From Bradyrhizobium lupini (GTDB lineage: Bacteria > Pseudomonadota > Alphaproteobacteria > Rhizobiales > Xanthobacteraceae): DNA of 64,000 bases. Within the stretch, counting starts at the first letter, position 1; each line of letters starts with the position of its first letter. Shown piece by piece: positions 8,889 to 18,363 of the stretch. Where the stretch lies: positions 2,232,001-2,296,000 of the forward strand of contig NZ_CP162553.1 in assembly GCF_040939785.1 (NCBI RefSeq). The letters run 5' to 3'. The translations under genes and the position numbers were made by a program. Under the pieces are notes generated by a model. It made no database searches and was not told where the DNA came from. It was given only the letters and a program-made list of their open reading frames with translations.

Positions 8889-11030
8889 ATGGTCGACGTC
8901 ACCGCAGGACAGGGCGTAGGCAGCACGAACGCCGGTTTCCCGACCCTTGCCGAAGTCGGCAACATCCTCAAGCGCGGCGATATCGCGCTCGCGCTCGGCG
9001 TTCTCACCATCCTGGTGGTGCTGATCCTTCCGCTGCCTGCGATAGTGCTGGACCTGTTCCTGGCGATTTCGATCACACTCTCGATCCTGATCCTGATGAC
9101 GTCGCTGTTCATCCAGGCGCCGCTGGAATTCTCCGCTTTTCCGACCGTTCTGCTGATCTCGACCATGCTGCGGCTGTCGCTCAACATGGCCTCGACCCGC
9201 CTGATCCTGTCGCACGGGCACGAGGGCACGGATGCCGCCGGTCATGTCATCGAAGCCTTCGGCAGCTTCGTGATGGGCGGCAATTTCGTCATCGGTATCA
9301 TCGTCTTCGCCATCCTGATCATCGTCAACTTCGTCGTCATCACCAAGGGTTCGGGCCGTATCGCCGAAGTCGCGGCACGCTTCCACCTCGACGCCATGCC
9401 CGGCAAGCAGATGGCGATCGACGCCGACCTCTCCGCCGGCCTGATCGACGAGACGGTCGCCAAGCAGCGGCGGAAGGATCTGGAGGACGAGAGCGGCTTC
9501 TTCGGCGCCATGGACGGTGCCTCCAAATTCGTCCGCGGCGATGCCATCGCCGGCCTCCTGATCGTCTTCATCAACGTCGTCGGCGGCATGATCATCGGCG
9601 TGGCGCAGCAGGGTCTGTCCTTTGCCGATGCCGGCCGCAGCTACACGCTGCTGACCGTCGGTGACGGCCTCGTCACCCAGGTGCCGGCGCTGATCGTTTC
9701 GACCGCGGCCGGCCTGCTCGTCTCCAAGGCCGGCGTGTCCGGCGCCGCCGACAAGGCGTTGATGAAGCAGTTCTCCGGATATCCGCAGGCGCTCGCAATG
9801 TCCGCGGCGGTCATGCTGGTGCTGGCGGCCCTGCCGGGCATCCCGACCCTTCCCTTCCTGGCGCTCGGCTCCGGCGCCGGTGCGCTCGCCTGGCACGCCC
9901 GCAACCGCAACCGGGCGACTGCCAGGGCTGAGGAAGTCGCGAAGACCGCACCTGCGCCGGGAACGCCGGGCGCAGCCGGCTCCGCTGCGGCGGAGGAGCC
10001 GATCTCCGCGGCGTTGAAGATCGACGATCTCAAGATCGAGCTCGGCTATGCCCTGCTGCCGCTGGTCAATGGCCCCGACGGCACCGACCGCCTCACCGAG
10101 CAGATCAAGGCGCTTCGCCGCTCGCTCGCGATCGAGATGGGTTTTGTGATGCCCGCCGTGCGCATCCTCGACAACGTCCAGCTCGAAGCCAACACCTACA
10201 TCATCAAGATCAAGGAGGTCGACGCCGGCACCGGCAAGATCTGGCCGAACCAGTTCATGGTCATGGACCCCGGCGGCAGCCAGGTGCAGGTGCCCGGCAT
10301 CCACACCACCGAGCCGACCTTCGGCCTGCCCGCAACCTGGGTCGATGCCAGCCTCAAGGAGGAGGCCTCGCTCAAGGGCTATACCGTCGTCGACGCCGCG
10401 ACCGTGCTCTCGACCCACCTCACCGAGCTGCTCAAGGCCAACATGTCGGACCTGCTCTCCTATGGCGAGGTGCAGAAGCTGCTCAAGGAGCTGCCGAAGG
10501 AGCAGGGCGAGCTGGTCAAGGACATCGTGCCCGGACAGGTCACCGTCTCCGGCATCCAGCGCGTGCTGCAGCTGCTGCTCGCCGAGCGCATCTCGATCCG
10601 CGACCTCTCGACCATCCTCGAAGGCATCGCCGACTCGCTCGCCTTCTCGCGCAATCCGGCCACCATGGTCGAGCACGTCCGCGCCCGCCTGGCGCGGCAG
10701 ATCTGTGCGCAGAACACCTCTTACAGCGGCTACCTGCCGCTGATCGCGCTGTCGGCCCGTTGGGAACAAGCCTTCGCCGAATCCATTATCGGCCAAGGCG
10801 AGGAGCGCAGCCTCGCGATGCAGCCCTCGAAGCTGTCGGAGTTCATGACCGGCGTGCGCGACGCCTTCGAGCGCGCGGCGCGTGAAGGCGAGGCCCCGGT
10901 GCTGGTCACCTCTGCGGCAATTCGTCCCTTCGTGCGTTCCCTGGTCGAGCGGTTCCGGGCCCAGACGACCGTGCTGTCGCAGGCTGAAATCCACCCCAGG
11001 GCGAGGTTGAAAACGGTCGGAAGCATCTGA
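8889..11030 (+). CDS. flhA: Flagellar export apparatus protein FlhA
   Basis: A 713-residue inner-membrane gate of the flagellar type III export system. The N-terminal half has about eight membrane segments and the conserved FHIPEP-type region (STMLRLSLNMASTRLIL near 95-111, then KGSGRIAEVAARFHLDAMPGKQ). The C-terminal half is the cytoplasmic substrate-docking domain. Upstream frame is open, but GGAGG 10 bases before ATG 8889 and family alignment give this start. It is a single gene here; flagellar fliJ-fliI are 5 kb away. A CtrA-like box lies upstream. No sign of damage. Confidence 0.96.
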   Translation: MVDVTAGQGVGSTNAGFPTLAEVGNILKRGDIALALGVLTILVVLILPLPAIVLDLFLAISITLSILILMTSLFIQAPLEFSAFPTVLLISTMLRLSLNMASTRLILSHGHEGTDAAGHVIEAFGSFVMGGNFVIGIIVFAILIIVNFVVITKGSGRIAEVAARFHLDAMPGKQMAIDADLSAGLIDETVAKQRRKDLEDESGFFGAMDGASKFVRGDAIAGLLIVFINVVGGMIIGVAQQGLSFADAGRSYTLLTVGDGLVTQVPALIVSTAAGLLVSKAGVSGAADKALMKQFSGYPQALAMSAAVMLVLAALPGIPTLPFLALGSGAGALAWHARNRNRATARAEEVAKTAPAPGTPGAAGSAAAEEPISAALKIDDLKIELGYALLPLVNGPDGTDRLTEQIKALRRSLAIEMGFVMPAVRILDNVQLEANTYIIKIKEVDAGTGKIWPNQFMVMDPGGSQVQVPGIHTTEPTFGLPATWVDASLKEEASLKGYTVVDAATVLSTHLTELLKANMSDLLSYGEVQKLLKELPKEQGELVKDIVPGQVTVSGIQRVLQLLLAERISIRDLSTILEGIADSLAFSRNPATMVEHVRARLARQICAQNTSYSGYLPLIALSARWEQAFAESIIGQGEERSLAMQPSKLSEFMTGVRDAFERAAREGEAPVLVTSAAIRPFVRSLVERFRAQTTVLSQAEIHPRARLKTVGSI

Positions 11031-11224
11031 TTTGCCTTAAGAAGCCGTGTGTTTTTTGGCCACAGGCAAATGGTTTTTCAGGTTTATGCGCCTTGCCGAT
11101 CGACGGCGGGCAAGGCGCTTGGCAGACACATTACACCTTTGAAATAATTGCTAAATTGCACGATCAAGGGTCGTTTCTGATCGCGGCTTCTCACGTCCTG
11201 TCACGCCCTTGTGATCGCCTCTTG

Positions 11225-11250
11225 GGAACGAATCCCCCCAATACTAGGTT
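11225..11250 (+). promoter_or_regulatory. Possible sigma-EcfG (general stress) promoter
   Basis: GGAAC, 17 bases, then GGTT. The EcfG-type consensus is GGAAC-N16/17-cGTT, so one base differs. It stands 75 bases before the small membrane protein gene at 11325, in a 294-bp gap that otherwise shows no gene. Confidence 0.35.
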
Positions 11251-11324
11251 GTTGGGCACCGGAAGCATGAACCTGCCCAAGCACGCAGGCGACTACTTCG
11301 GGTAGATGGCGGCAGGAGCCTTCC

Positions 11325-11525
11325 ATGAACCACTCGATTTACAGCGCAGATCGCTCAACCCACCTCAAGATCGTGGTTGTCGCGCTCGTTGCCGGCATCA
11401 CGGTGGCGGGTCTCGGGATCACCGCGCGTACGAGTTCAGATGAAGGCCTGACCCAGACCGCTCGCGTCATGAAGGCGGGCAAGCCGATCGCTATCACCAG
11501 CTCGAACGTTTCCCTCGTTCGCTAA
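11325..11525 (+). CDS. Small single-pass membrane protein, unknown function
   Basis: A 66-residue protein with one hydrophobic segment (about residues 15-33, IVVVALVAGITVAGLGI) and a short polar tail ending SSNVSLVR. AGGAG lies 8 bases before the ATG. I recognise it as a type of short protein often present in several copies in Bradyrhizobium genomes, without a known function. A terminator follows at 11620. The EcfG-like promoter upstream, if real, would place it among stress genes. Confidence 0.65.
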   Translation: MNHSIYSADRSTHLKIVVVALVAGITVAGLGITARTSSDEGLTQTARVMKAGKPIAITSSNVSLVR

Positions 11526-11619
11526 GGAGATTTGAGTTTCAGGAATTCACGCGGCTCTTTATCAGCCCCCCAAAGTCGCCACGTGGATATGTAGACGACC
11601 CCAACCCCAAGTCGACTAC

Positions 11620-11650
11620 AGAAAGCGCCCGCCCCCCACGGGCGCTTTCT
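11620..11650 (+). terminator. Rho-independent-type terminator after the 66-aa protein gene
   Basis: Perfect 12-bp stem (AGAAAGCGCCCG / CGGGCGCTTTCT) with a C-rich loop, 95 bases after the stop at 11525. Only a short T stretch follows, so it may also act as a stem protecting the mRNA 3' end. Confidence 0.6.
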
Positions 11651-11697
11651 CATGTCTGGGGTATGTCGTCACCGTGAGCGCACGCGCGTCCAGCTCC

Positions 11698-11783
11698 GTC
11701 ATTGCGAGGAGCTCTTGCGACGAAGCAATCCAGAATCCCTCCGCAGAGACATTCTGGATTGCTTCGTTACGCTCGCAATGACG
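11698..11783. repeat. Dispersed palindromic repeat
   Basis: Long imperfect inverted repeat: CGTCATTGCGAGGAGC at the left and GCTCGCAATGACG at the right, with inner arms GACGAAGCAATCCAGAAT and ATTCTGGATTGCTTCGT. A frequent intergenic element in Bradyrhizobium. It fills much of the gap between the 66-aa gene terminator and the convergent NDH-2-like gene. Confidence 0.75.
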
Positions 11784-11823
11784 ATGGAAAACGTACCGCC
11801 GTCATCCCGCAACGGCACGGATA

Positions 11824-13059
11824 CTACCGCGCCCCATACGTCGGCGGCGGCGCCTGCACGGTTGGGACTGCCGCAGCGAATAGCTCGTCCTTGCTGCCCG
11901 ACAACGGCGGATAGATGCGCTTGCGGTTGATCGTCTGCTTGGTTGCCTTCGCGGCCGCGCCGGTGGCGCGGACTTCGCGGTCCCACCCTTCCGTGTAGAG
12001 CGCGCCCCAGCCGCCGAGATCGAGCACGGTCACGTACCAGTCGATCCGCAGCGGCAGCATCGGCAGGCCCGCGAGATCGGCGACCACATTGTGGCCGGCG
12101 AAGCGGCCCATGGGACGCGCGAACTGGCAGGACATCACGGTTGGATGCAAGCCGTCGACCACGCTCGAGGCGACGTCGCCGGCCGCGAACACGCCGCCGA
12201 CATCCGCGACCCGCATCATGGGATCGACCAGAAGCCGCCCAAGGCGATCGCGTGCGTCCGGGAAGCTCGCCGCCAAGGGGCTCGCGCGCATCCCGGCACA
12301 CCAGATCACCGTCCGTGTCGGAATGAACTCGCCCGAGCTCAGGCGCAGGCCGGCGGCCTCGACGGAGACGACGCGGACGCCAAGCCGTGTCTCGACGTCG
12401 AGCGCGGCCAACGCCGTATCAATGACGGGACGTGCATGTGCGCCGATCGTGGCGCCCACCACCGGATTGGGATCGACCAGGATGATGCGGCGGCTGCCGG
12501 TAATGCCGGCGCGCGCCAGCCTGTCGGGCATCTCGGCCGCGACCTCGATACCGGTGAAGCCGGCGCCGACCACGACGATCGTCGAGCGCCCCGGCGAAGG
12601 CGCGCTGCGTCCGAGCGAATTGAGATGATCCTCGAGGCGGAGCGCTGCTGCATAAGTGTCGACATCGAAAGCATGCTCGGCAAGGCCGGGAATGTCCGGA
12701 CGCATCACTTCGCTGCCGAGCGCCAGCACCAGCCGGTCATAAGCCAGCGTCTCGTCGCCGCCATCCGTCACCAGCGAAATCTCGCGCCGTACCGGATCGA
12801 TGGCTTCGACCTCGCCGATCCCGTGACTGACGCCGATCGGATCGAGCAGCTGCGGCAGCGGAAGCGCGACCTCGCTGAGGTCGGCCTCGTAATTGCGGAC
12901 GCGGATGTTGTGATAGGGATTGCGATCGATGACACGAATCTCGATGTCACCGCCGGCCGCGCCGATCTCCTCGCGCTTGCGTGCGGCACCGATGGCCGCC
13001 CACAGACCTGCAAACCCGGCGCCGAGCACGACGATACGCGCCATGTCCGTTGACTGCAT
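11824..13059 (-). CDS. NDH-2-like FAD/NAD(P)-dependent oxidoreductase
   Basis: A 411-residue two-dinucleotide-binding-domain flavoprotein. The FAD motif GAGFAG is at about residues 13-18, the NAD(P) motif GAGFTG at about 167-172, and a second FAD contact (FAAGDVAS) near 295. This matches type II NADH dehydrogenases, which pass electrons from NADH to quinone without pumping protons. The C-terminal membrane-anchor part typical of respiratory NDH-2 is not obvious, so another pyridine nucleotide-disulfide reductase role is possible. A second start five codons in (MARIVVLGAG) is equally good. It is convergent with the 66-aa gene and lies downstream of, and co-directional with, an AraC regulator. 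Confidence 0.8.
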   Translation of the reverse strand: MQSTDMARIVVLGAGFAGLWAAIGAARKREEIGAAGGDIEIRVIDRNPYHNIRVRNYEADLSEVALPLPQLLDPIGVSHGIGEVEAIDPVRREISLVTDGGDETLAYDRLVLALGSEVMRPDIPGLAEHAFDVDTYAAALRLEDHLNSLGRSAPSPGRSTIVVVGAGFTGIEVAAEMPDRLARAGITGSRRIILVDPNPVVGATIGAHARPVIDTALAALDVETRLGVRVVSVEAAGLRLSSGEFIPTRTVIWCAGMRASPLAASFPDARDRLGRLLVDPMMRVADVGGVFAAGDVASSVVDGLHPTVMSCQFARPMGRFAGHNVVADLAGLPMLPLRIDWYVTVLDLGGWGALYTEGWDREVRATGAAAKATKQTINRKRIYPPLSGSKDELFAAAVPTVQAPPPTYGAR

Positions 13060-13186
13060 TTTCCAAGAGAGCGACGACGAAGCGACGAACGATCAGGCGG
13101 TCTGACCGCGCAGACAGATATAACTCATCCAGCCCGGCGGACCAACTGCGGTGGCACCGGCGCGCCGCACAAATTCTCGGCGCGGC

Positions 13187-14146
13187 TCAGGCCTCGCGCA
13201 GTTCCGACGGCGTCGCGGCAAAGCGCTTGCGGAAGGCGCGGTTGAAATAGGACAGATCGGAGAAGCCTGACGAATGCGCGATGTCGCTGATCTTGCGGGT
13301 CCTGGCGCGGGGATCACTGAGCAGCTTGCGCGCCTGCAGCAGGCGCTGTTCCAGCACGAACTCGGTGAAGGTCGTTCCTGCCTGCTCGAACAGACGCTGT
13401 GCCTGGCGCGGGCTCAAGCCGGAGCGCGTGGCAATCTCGGACAGGCAGAGATCGTTGCGGCCAAGCGCAGCCATCACGTCGGCGCGCATGAGATCGAGAC
13501 GGGCCGCCGCATGACCTCGCCCGCGCGCGAGACTTGCATGTTCGGCGTCGGTGCCGAGCAGGAGGCCGACGAGATCGACCATGTGCTGCGCGGTGAGGCG
13601 CTGGCCGACGGCGTCGAGATGCGGCGCATGATGGGCGGCAAGGGAGTGGTAGCGCAAGATCGTCTCGGCGAGCGCGCCGTCCGAGAGCAGTTGCGACAGC
13701 TTGTCCTCGGCGCGCGGATTGATCTCGAGCAGCGCGCGGCGCGGCATGCGGATGGTGGTGAAGCGATCTTCCTCGGTGTGGCCGACGGTGCCGGTGATGC
13801 CCATGTCGACGAGCACCATTTGCGCGGGCGCAAGCTCCACGGCATGGCCGTTCTGCCCGACGCGGACGAGGCCCGCATGCGCGGCGATCAGGACGAGATC
13901 GTGGCTGCCGTCGGCAAGATGGCTCTGGGTGCGTGAATATTGCGCGGAGGCGCCTTCGGGAATGGCGAGCGCGATATTGTCGACCACGCTGACCTGGAGC
14001 CGGCAATCGATGCTATCGCCTCGGCTCGGCCCGATATCGAGGCCGCAGGCCCCGAAAGTCCGCTCGCGCCAATGCTCGAAGGCCGGGCCGTGTGGCAGCC
14101 CCGCATATTGGTGAATGAAGATGCCCGACGTTTTCGCTGCATCCAT
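13187..14146 (-). CDS. AraC-family transcriptional regulator
   Basis: A 319-residue regulator. The last 100 residues form the two-HTH AraC domain (LSEIATRSGLSPRQAQRLF, then the second helix pair ISDIAHSSGFSDLSYFNRAF, ending FAATPSELRE). The N-terminal 200 residues resemble the AraC_binding_2 (cupin-like) ligand domain found in regulators such as those of catabolic or ethanolamine-type genes. The frame is open further upstream, but MDAAKTSG at 14146 fits the family start. It lies 127 bases upstream of the flavoprotein gene on the same strand and could regulate it; that is inference. Confidence 0.85.
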   Translation of the reverse strand: MDAAKTSGIFIHQYAGLPHGPAFEHWRERTFGACGLDIGPSRGDSIDCRLQVSVVDNIALAIPEGASAQYSRTQSHLADGSHDLVLIAAHAGLVRVGQNGHAVELAPAQMVLVDMGITGTVGHTEEDRFTTIRMPRRALLEINPRAEDKLSQLLSDGALAETILRYHSLAAHHAPHLDAVGQRLTAQHMVDLVGLLLGTDAEHASLARGRGHAAARLDLMRADVMAALGRNDLCLSEIATRSGLSPRQAQRLFEQAGTTFTEFVLEQRLLQARKLLSDPRARTRKISDIAHSSGFSDLSYFNRAFRKRFAATPSELREA

Positions 14147-14382
14147 CTGATTTCTCGCCCCTCTCCGGCACCATGATTGGGGGGCGCCGACTGCAAATTC
14201 CGGGCATTTGACGCCGCGAAGCGCGGAGAGGTTCAAATCGAGGGCGGATTCGGCGGAATTTGTCGGAAGACGACGGCGGGACGGACCGTGGCGACAGAAC
14301 CGATCAGGCATTGCCACCACGATGTTGAAGCGTCCAATGCCCCCGGTGTCGTCCTCGACAAGCGAGCAGAGCGAGCGCCGAT

Positions 14383-14491
14383 CCAGGACCCATTACCTCG
14401 GGGATTGAGTGGTTGCTCACCCGTGTTGCCAGCGCTCACTCTTGCAACAAGCTCTTGGGGCAATGGGTCCTGGCTTTCGCCAGGACGACAA
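14383..14491. repeat. Dispersed palindromic repeat
   Basis: Arms CCAGGACCCATTACC and GGGCAATGGGTCCTGG, with a small extra hairpin (TCCTGGCTTTCGCCAGGA) at the right end. It occupies the gap of 352 bases between the AraC gene start and the anti-sigma gene end; the rest of that gap shows no gene. It may work as a terminator-like structure for the anti-sigma gene, or simply be a genus repeat. Confidence 0.7.
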
Positions 14492-14498
14492 TGGAAAC

Positions 14499-15557
14499 CT
14501 ACTTCTTCGCGGGCGCCTGCGGCTGTGACGATGGCACGGTTTCGATCAGCTTGCCGGAAAACACCGGCGCCGAGGTCGGCTGGCCGTTGGGCGAACCGCC
14601 CGCCTGCTCGAGCGTGACGGCGTAGGTCGCGCCGTTGACAACGTCGGCATCGTACGAGCCGAGCACCGGTCGTGCGGTGAAATCGCCGGCGCCGATCACG
14701 CCGAGCGAACGCGGACGCGGCAGCTTGTCGGAGATCAGCCAGAGCTCGAAACTCTTGCCGGGCTCCGGTGTCGCGCCCACTTTACGCACCGTAAAGTTCT
14801 TGGTCGCGCCGTCGATGGTGAGGATGAAGGCGGGACCTCCGCCCTGGCCCTGCAACAGGGCGACATATTGCGACGACGCCGGGAGCGGCGCCGGTGTCTT
14901 CACCTCGACGGTCTGGATGCGCGGTACCGGTCGCAAGCCGCCCGGCAGCGCGTCGGGCAGGAAGATCTGAAGCGACAGCGTCACGAGCAGCGCGGCCGCG
15001 AGCGCGCCGACGGCGGATGCGATGGTGCGCCAGCGCTTCACGCGGCCCTCGAGCCGGATCACGTTGCTGTTGTCGGCAACCGGCGGCGGTGGCGCACGCG
15101 CGACCTCCGGGTCCGGCGCGTGGACCTGCGGCATGAATAGCGGCACGACGTCGGGAATCGCATCGGTCTCAAGTCGCGCCGGGGCAGGCTGCTCCGCTTC
15201 GGGAGGCGGCGGCGGTTGCTGCATATTCTCCGACGGCACCTGCGGAGGCACGGTGTCGGGCGAGGAATATTCCGGCACAGGTGGCGGCGGCGCTGCGTCC
15301 GGCAGTGCTGGCGGATCCTGCGCAAAGCCTGTCCGCGCGAGCTCGGACCTGATGTTCTCCCACACGATCGGCCGCGGCTCGATCGAGCCGACCATCTGGT
15401 TGAGGACGCCGAGCCGGAATGCCCACGCCTGCACGACATCGGCGAACGCCTTGTCCACCGCCATCATGGTCTCGACCTGCGCGCGCTCGCCGGCGTCGAG
15501 CGTGCCGAGCGCATATTCCGCGGCGAGCGCGATATGGTCCTCCGTATAGGCCATCAC
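14499..15557 (-). CDS. Anti-sigma factor, RskA-like
   Basis: A 352-residue membrane anti-sigma factor. The cytoplasmic N-terminus (residues 1-80, starting TEDHIALAAEYALGTLD) matches the RskA/ChrR-type sigma-binding domain without an obvious Cys zinc site. A long Pro-rich linker (about 90-165) precedes one membrane helix (near 180-198), and the periplasmic part is an RskA C-terminal domain (GKSFELWLI). In this family the protein is cleaved or released by a signal, freeing its ECF sigma factor. It follows the sigma gene by 48 bases on the same strand. The long proline-rich linker, mostly PPPP and PxP runs, is unusual. Confidence 0.85.
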   Translation of the reverse strand: MMAYTEDHIALAAEYALGTLDAGERAQVETMMAVDKAFADVVQAWAFRLGVLNQMVGSIEPRPIVWENIRSELARTGFAQDPPALPDAAPPPPVPEYSSPDTVPPQVPSENMQQPPPPPEAEQPAPARLETDAIPDVVPLFMPQVHAPDPEVARAPPPPVADNSNVIRLEGRVKRWRTIASAVGALAAALLVTLSLQIFLPDALPGGLRPVPRIQTVEVKTPAPLPASSQYVALLQGQGGGPAFILTIDGATKNFTVRKVGATPEPGKSFELWLISDKLPRPRSLGVIGAGDFTARPVLGSYDADVVNGATYAVTLEQAGGSPNGQPTSAPVFSGKLIETVPSSQPQAPAKK

Positions 15558-15605
15558 TTGCGGTCCAGACCCACCCTCACCGTATGAGCTCCCGTAGCCC
15601 GAATC

Positions 15606-16151
15606 TCATAGCCCGAGACATTCGCGAATATCCATCATGCTGCGCCGAAGCCACGTCTTCACCGTGTTGACGGGCGCCGCGAATTTCTCCGCCAATTGCT
15701 CGCGGCTCCAGCCGTTGTAATAGGCGAGAAGCACGAGCCTCTGACGGTCCGGCTCGAGCCGGCCGATACATTCCAGCAGCCGCTTCAATTCCTCGGTCAT
15801 CTCCCTCCGCGCCAGCGGATCGGGGCTGTCGCTTGCGACTTCCATCGCCTGGGGCTCTTCCTCGATGGAGACTTCCGTCTTCTTGCGCACGATGTCGATG
15901 GCGCGGTTGCGCGCGATCGACGCCATCCATGTGATCGGCGACGCGAGAGCGGGATTGAACTGGCCGGCGCTGTTCCAGATCTTGACGTAGGTCTCCTGAA
16001 TGACCTCCTCTGCGAGATCCTGTCGGCGCAAGATACGGAGCACGACGCCATAGAGTTTCGCGCGCGTGGCGACGTAGAGGCGCTCGAACGCGGCCTGATC
16101 GCCCTGCGCCATCGCCCCAATCAGCCCGACCAGCTCTGCTGGCGTCAGCAT
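15606..16151 (-). CDS. ECF sigma factor (SigK/RpoE-like)
   Basis: A 181-residue extracytoplasmic-function sigma factor. Region 2 is seen at about 25-95 (FERLYVATRAKLYGVVLRIL, QDLAEEVIQETYVKIW, WMASIARNRAIDIVRK) and region 4 at about 125-175 (DRQRLVLLAYYNGWSREQLAE, VNTVKTWLRRSM). It forms a two-gene operon with the RskA-like anti-sigma factor downstream. The targets are unknown. No convincing autoregulated promoter could be picked out in the 120 bases upstream. Confidence 0.93.
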   Translation of the reverse strand: MLTPAELVGLIGAMAQGDQAAFERLYVATRAKLYGVVLRILRRQDLAEEVIQETYVKIWNSAGQFNPALASPITWMASIARNRAIDIVRKKTEVSIEEEPQAMEVASDSPDPLARREMTEELKRLLECIGRLEPDRQRLVLLAYYNGWSREQLAEKFAAPVNTVKTWLRRSMMDIRECLGL

Positions 16152-16270
16152 TCAGCCCCCCAATGCGCGGCCCGTCGCATTCCGCGCAGGCGCTGGCATT
16201 CCGCCACCATAGCGCGCGACAAAGCCGACCACCAAGGGGGCGCGGCGCCACACTGTGGACAGGGCATGCG

Positions 16271-16296
16271 AAAACCCGGACCTTGGGGTCCGGGTT
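16271..16296 (-). terminator. Terminator after fliJ
   Basis: Perfect 10-bp stem (AACCCGGACC / GGTCCGGGTT) with a 4-base loop, ending in TTTT when read on the minus strand. It lies 34 bases after the fliJ stop, between fliJ and the ECF sigma gene, and separates these two minus-strand units. Confidence 0.8.
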
Positions 16297-16329
16297 CTGC
16301 AAATTCTCGCAGGTCTGGCGGCTAGCGTC

Positions 16330-16749
16330 TCAGGCGACGGCGCCCATGCGGGCACGCATCAGGCCGATGCTGTCGAGATCGGCCTGCTCGCGGGCGTTTT
16401 CCTCGGCGCGTTCGCGGGCCTGATCGCGCTCGTCAAGGAGCTCGACCTTCTTCAGCTCCTCGAAGGCTTCGGCCAGCGCAGCCTTGGCTTCGTCGAGCTG
16501 GCCCTTCAGCTCGTCGGCCGAGCGGGTCAGGTTCTCGCGACGCTGGATGGCAGCCTTGGCGTAGGTCGGATAGGCGAAGTGCGAGGGATCGTTGATCCCG
16601 GCGCGCTCCTGCTCGGTCGAGATCTCGCGTTCAAGATCGGTCGACATCCGCTGGAAGTCGGCGATCATGGTCTCGATCTGGGTGACCCGGCGGCGCTTCT
16701 CGTCGACCTGAAATTTCTTCAGGCGGATGAGTGTATCACGTGACTTCAT
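16330..16749 (-). CDS. fliJ: Flagellar export chaperone FliJ
   Basis: A 139-residue, almost wholly alpha-helical coiled-coil protein that starts MKSRDTLIRLKKFQVDEKRR, as alphaproteobacterial FliJ proteins do. FliJ is the stalk of the flagellar export ATPase ring and escorts export chaperones to FlhA. It follows fliI on the same strand after 121 bases, the normal gene order, and is closed by a strong terminator. Confidence 0.9.
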   Translation of the reverse strand: MKSRDTLIRLKKFQVDEKRRRVTQIETMIADFQRMSTDLEREISTEQERAGINDPSHFAYPTYAKAAIQRRENLTRSADELKGQLDEAKAALAEAFEELKKVELLDERDQARERAEENAREQADLDSIGLMRARMGAVA

Positions 16750-16870
16750 CGACTCGTACTCCCCAGAAGTCCCTTGGCTGCACGTGGGACAACACCGGTC
16801 TCCCCACAGGCCCGACGGGGGCCAAGACCGGCTCTACTACTCTGTGGGATGGGATGATGACGGGACAAAG

Positions 16871-18196
16871 TTAGCGTTCCGTTTCCAAATCACCAAGGAT
16901 TTGCGCCAACTGGCGGTAGCCGTCCGCCAGCGATGCATTTTCATCCTTGCGCTGGCGCAGGAAGGCCTCCAGCGGCTCGTGCAGGCGGATCGCCTCGTCG
17001 ACCTCGGGGCTGGAGCCGGCGCGGTAGGCGCCCAGACGGATCAATTCTTCCATGTCGGCATAGGTCGCCATCACCGCCCGCGCCTTCTGGATGGTCGGCC
17101 AGAACTGCGGGTCGGCCGATTTCGGCATGGTGCGGGAGATGGATTTGAGGATGTTGATGGCGGGGTAGCGGCCGCGCTCGGCGATCGAGCGCTGCATCAC
17201 GATGTGTCCGTCGAGGATGCCGCGGACGGCATCCGCAATCGGCTCGTTATGGTCATCGCCATCGACCAGCACCGTGAAGATCGCGGTGATGGCGCCCTCC
17301 CCGAGGCCCGGACCGGCGCGCTCCAGAAGCTTCGGCAGCTCGGTGAACACGGTCGGCGTGTAGCCCTTGGCGGTCGGCGGCTCGCCAGCGGACAGGCCGA
17401 TCTCGCGCTGGGCCATGGCAAAGCGCGTCACCGAATCCATCAGGCAGAGGACGTCCTGCTCCTCGTCGCGAAAATACTCGGCGACCGCAAGCGTCAGATA
17501 GGCGGCCTGGCGGCGCATCAGCGCCGGCTCGTCGGAGGTCGCGACCACGACCACGGAACGGGCCAGGCCCTCCTCGCCAAGGTCGTCCTGCAAGAATTCC
17601 TGCACCTCGCGGCCGCGTTCGCCGATCAGCCCGATGACGCTGACGGCGGCATCGACGTTGCGCGCAAGCATCGACAGCAGCACCGACTTGCCGACGCCGG
17701 AGCCTGCGAAGATGCCCATGCGCTGGCCGCGGCAACAGGTCAGAAAGGTGTTCATCGCGCGCACGCCGAGATCGAGCGGCGCGCCGACGCGCTTGCGCGA
17801 GTGCGCCGGCGGCGGCGAATTGCGGTACGGCATCGGCGCCGGGCCCTGCGGCAGCGGCCCCTTGCCGTCGATCGGCTCCCCCAGCGCATTGACGACGCGG
17901 CCGAGCCAGGCCGCGCAAGGCCGCACCTGATTTGCGGCATTGGCGATGACGGCCTTGCAGCCGCGCCGTACGCCGTCCAGACCGGCGAACGGCATCACGA
18001 CGGCGTTGTTGCCGGAGAAGCCGATCACCTCGCAGGGGATGGAACGGTTGCCGCCGGTCTCGATCACGAGCCGCGCGCCGACCGACATCGCATGGATCGG
18101 ACCGGCGACCTCGACCATCAGGCCGCGCACGCCGACCACACGGCCATAAATATTGATGCCGTCAATGTCGCCGATCTGTTCGGCAAGAGCCTTCAC
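16871..18196 (-). CDS. fliI: Flagellar export ATPase FliI
   Basis: A 441-residue F1-beta-like ATPase of the flagellar type III export system. Walker A is AGSGVGKS at 164-171, Walker B is [12 protein letters not shown], followed by the family signature around [25 protein letters not shown]. The length is normal. It is divergent from ctrA over a 416-bp region holding CtrA-like boxes, so both genes may be under cell-cycle control. It is first gene of the fliI-fliJ unit. Confidence 0.96.
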   Translation of the reverse strand: MKALAEQIGDIDGINIYGRVVGVRGLMVEVAGPIHAMSVGARLVIETGGNRSIPCEVIGFSGNNAVVMPFAGLDGVRRGCKAVIANAANQVRPCAAWLGRVVNALGEPIDGKGPLPQGPAPMPYRNSPPPAHSRKRVGAPLDLGVRAMNTFLTCCRGQRMGIFAGSGVGKSVLLSMLARNVDAAVSVIGLIGERGREVQEFLQDDLGEEGLARSVVVVATSDEPALMRRQAAYLTLAVAEYFRDEEQDVLCLMDSVTRFAMAQREIGLSAGEPPTAKGYTPTVFTELPKLLERAGPGLGEGAITAIFTVLVDGDDHNEPIADAVRGILDGHIVMQRSIAERGRYPAINILKSISRTMPKSADPQFWPTIQKARAVMATYADMEELIRLGAYRAGSSPEVDEAIRLHEPLEAFLRQRKDENASLADGYRQLAQILGDLETER

Positions 18197-18282
18197 AAGA
18201 GGGCCTTCATGAGGGTGATCGCCTTCATAATCCGGGGTTTCGTGGCGAGAACCTTAAGTTTCGCCATATTTCTGAACGGCGC

Positions 18283-18314
18283 TTAACTTCGTGTTTACCC
18301 GCATCGTTAATCAT
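18283..18314. promoter_or_regulatory. CtrA-like binding sites between fliI and ctrA
   Basis: TTAA-N7-TTTACC at 18283-18299 differs by one base from the CtrA consensus TTAA-N7-TTAACC. TTAATCAT at 18307-18314 differs by one base from the half-site TTAACCAT. They lie 87 bases before fliI (read toward the left) and 300 bases before ctrA, a good place for CtrA to act on fliI and on itself. Confidence 0.5.
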
Positions 18315-18363
18315 TGCGTCACTGTCTTTGTGACTGAGCGTGGCTCCCCTTCAGAAGAAGGCT

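Noticed and set aside
8706..10994. A 762-residue minus-strand frame opposite flhA
   Set aside because: His/Gly/Arg-rich antisense frame, a usual artefact of high-GC coding DNA.
11093..11305. A 70-residue frame between flhA and the small membrane protein
   Set aside because: No ribosome site or family; it covers the possible EcfG promoter region.
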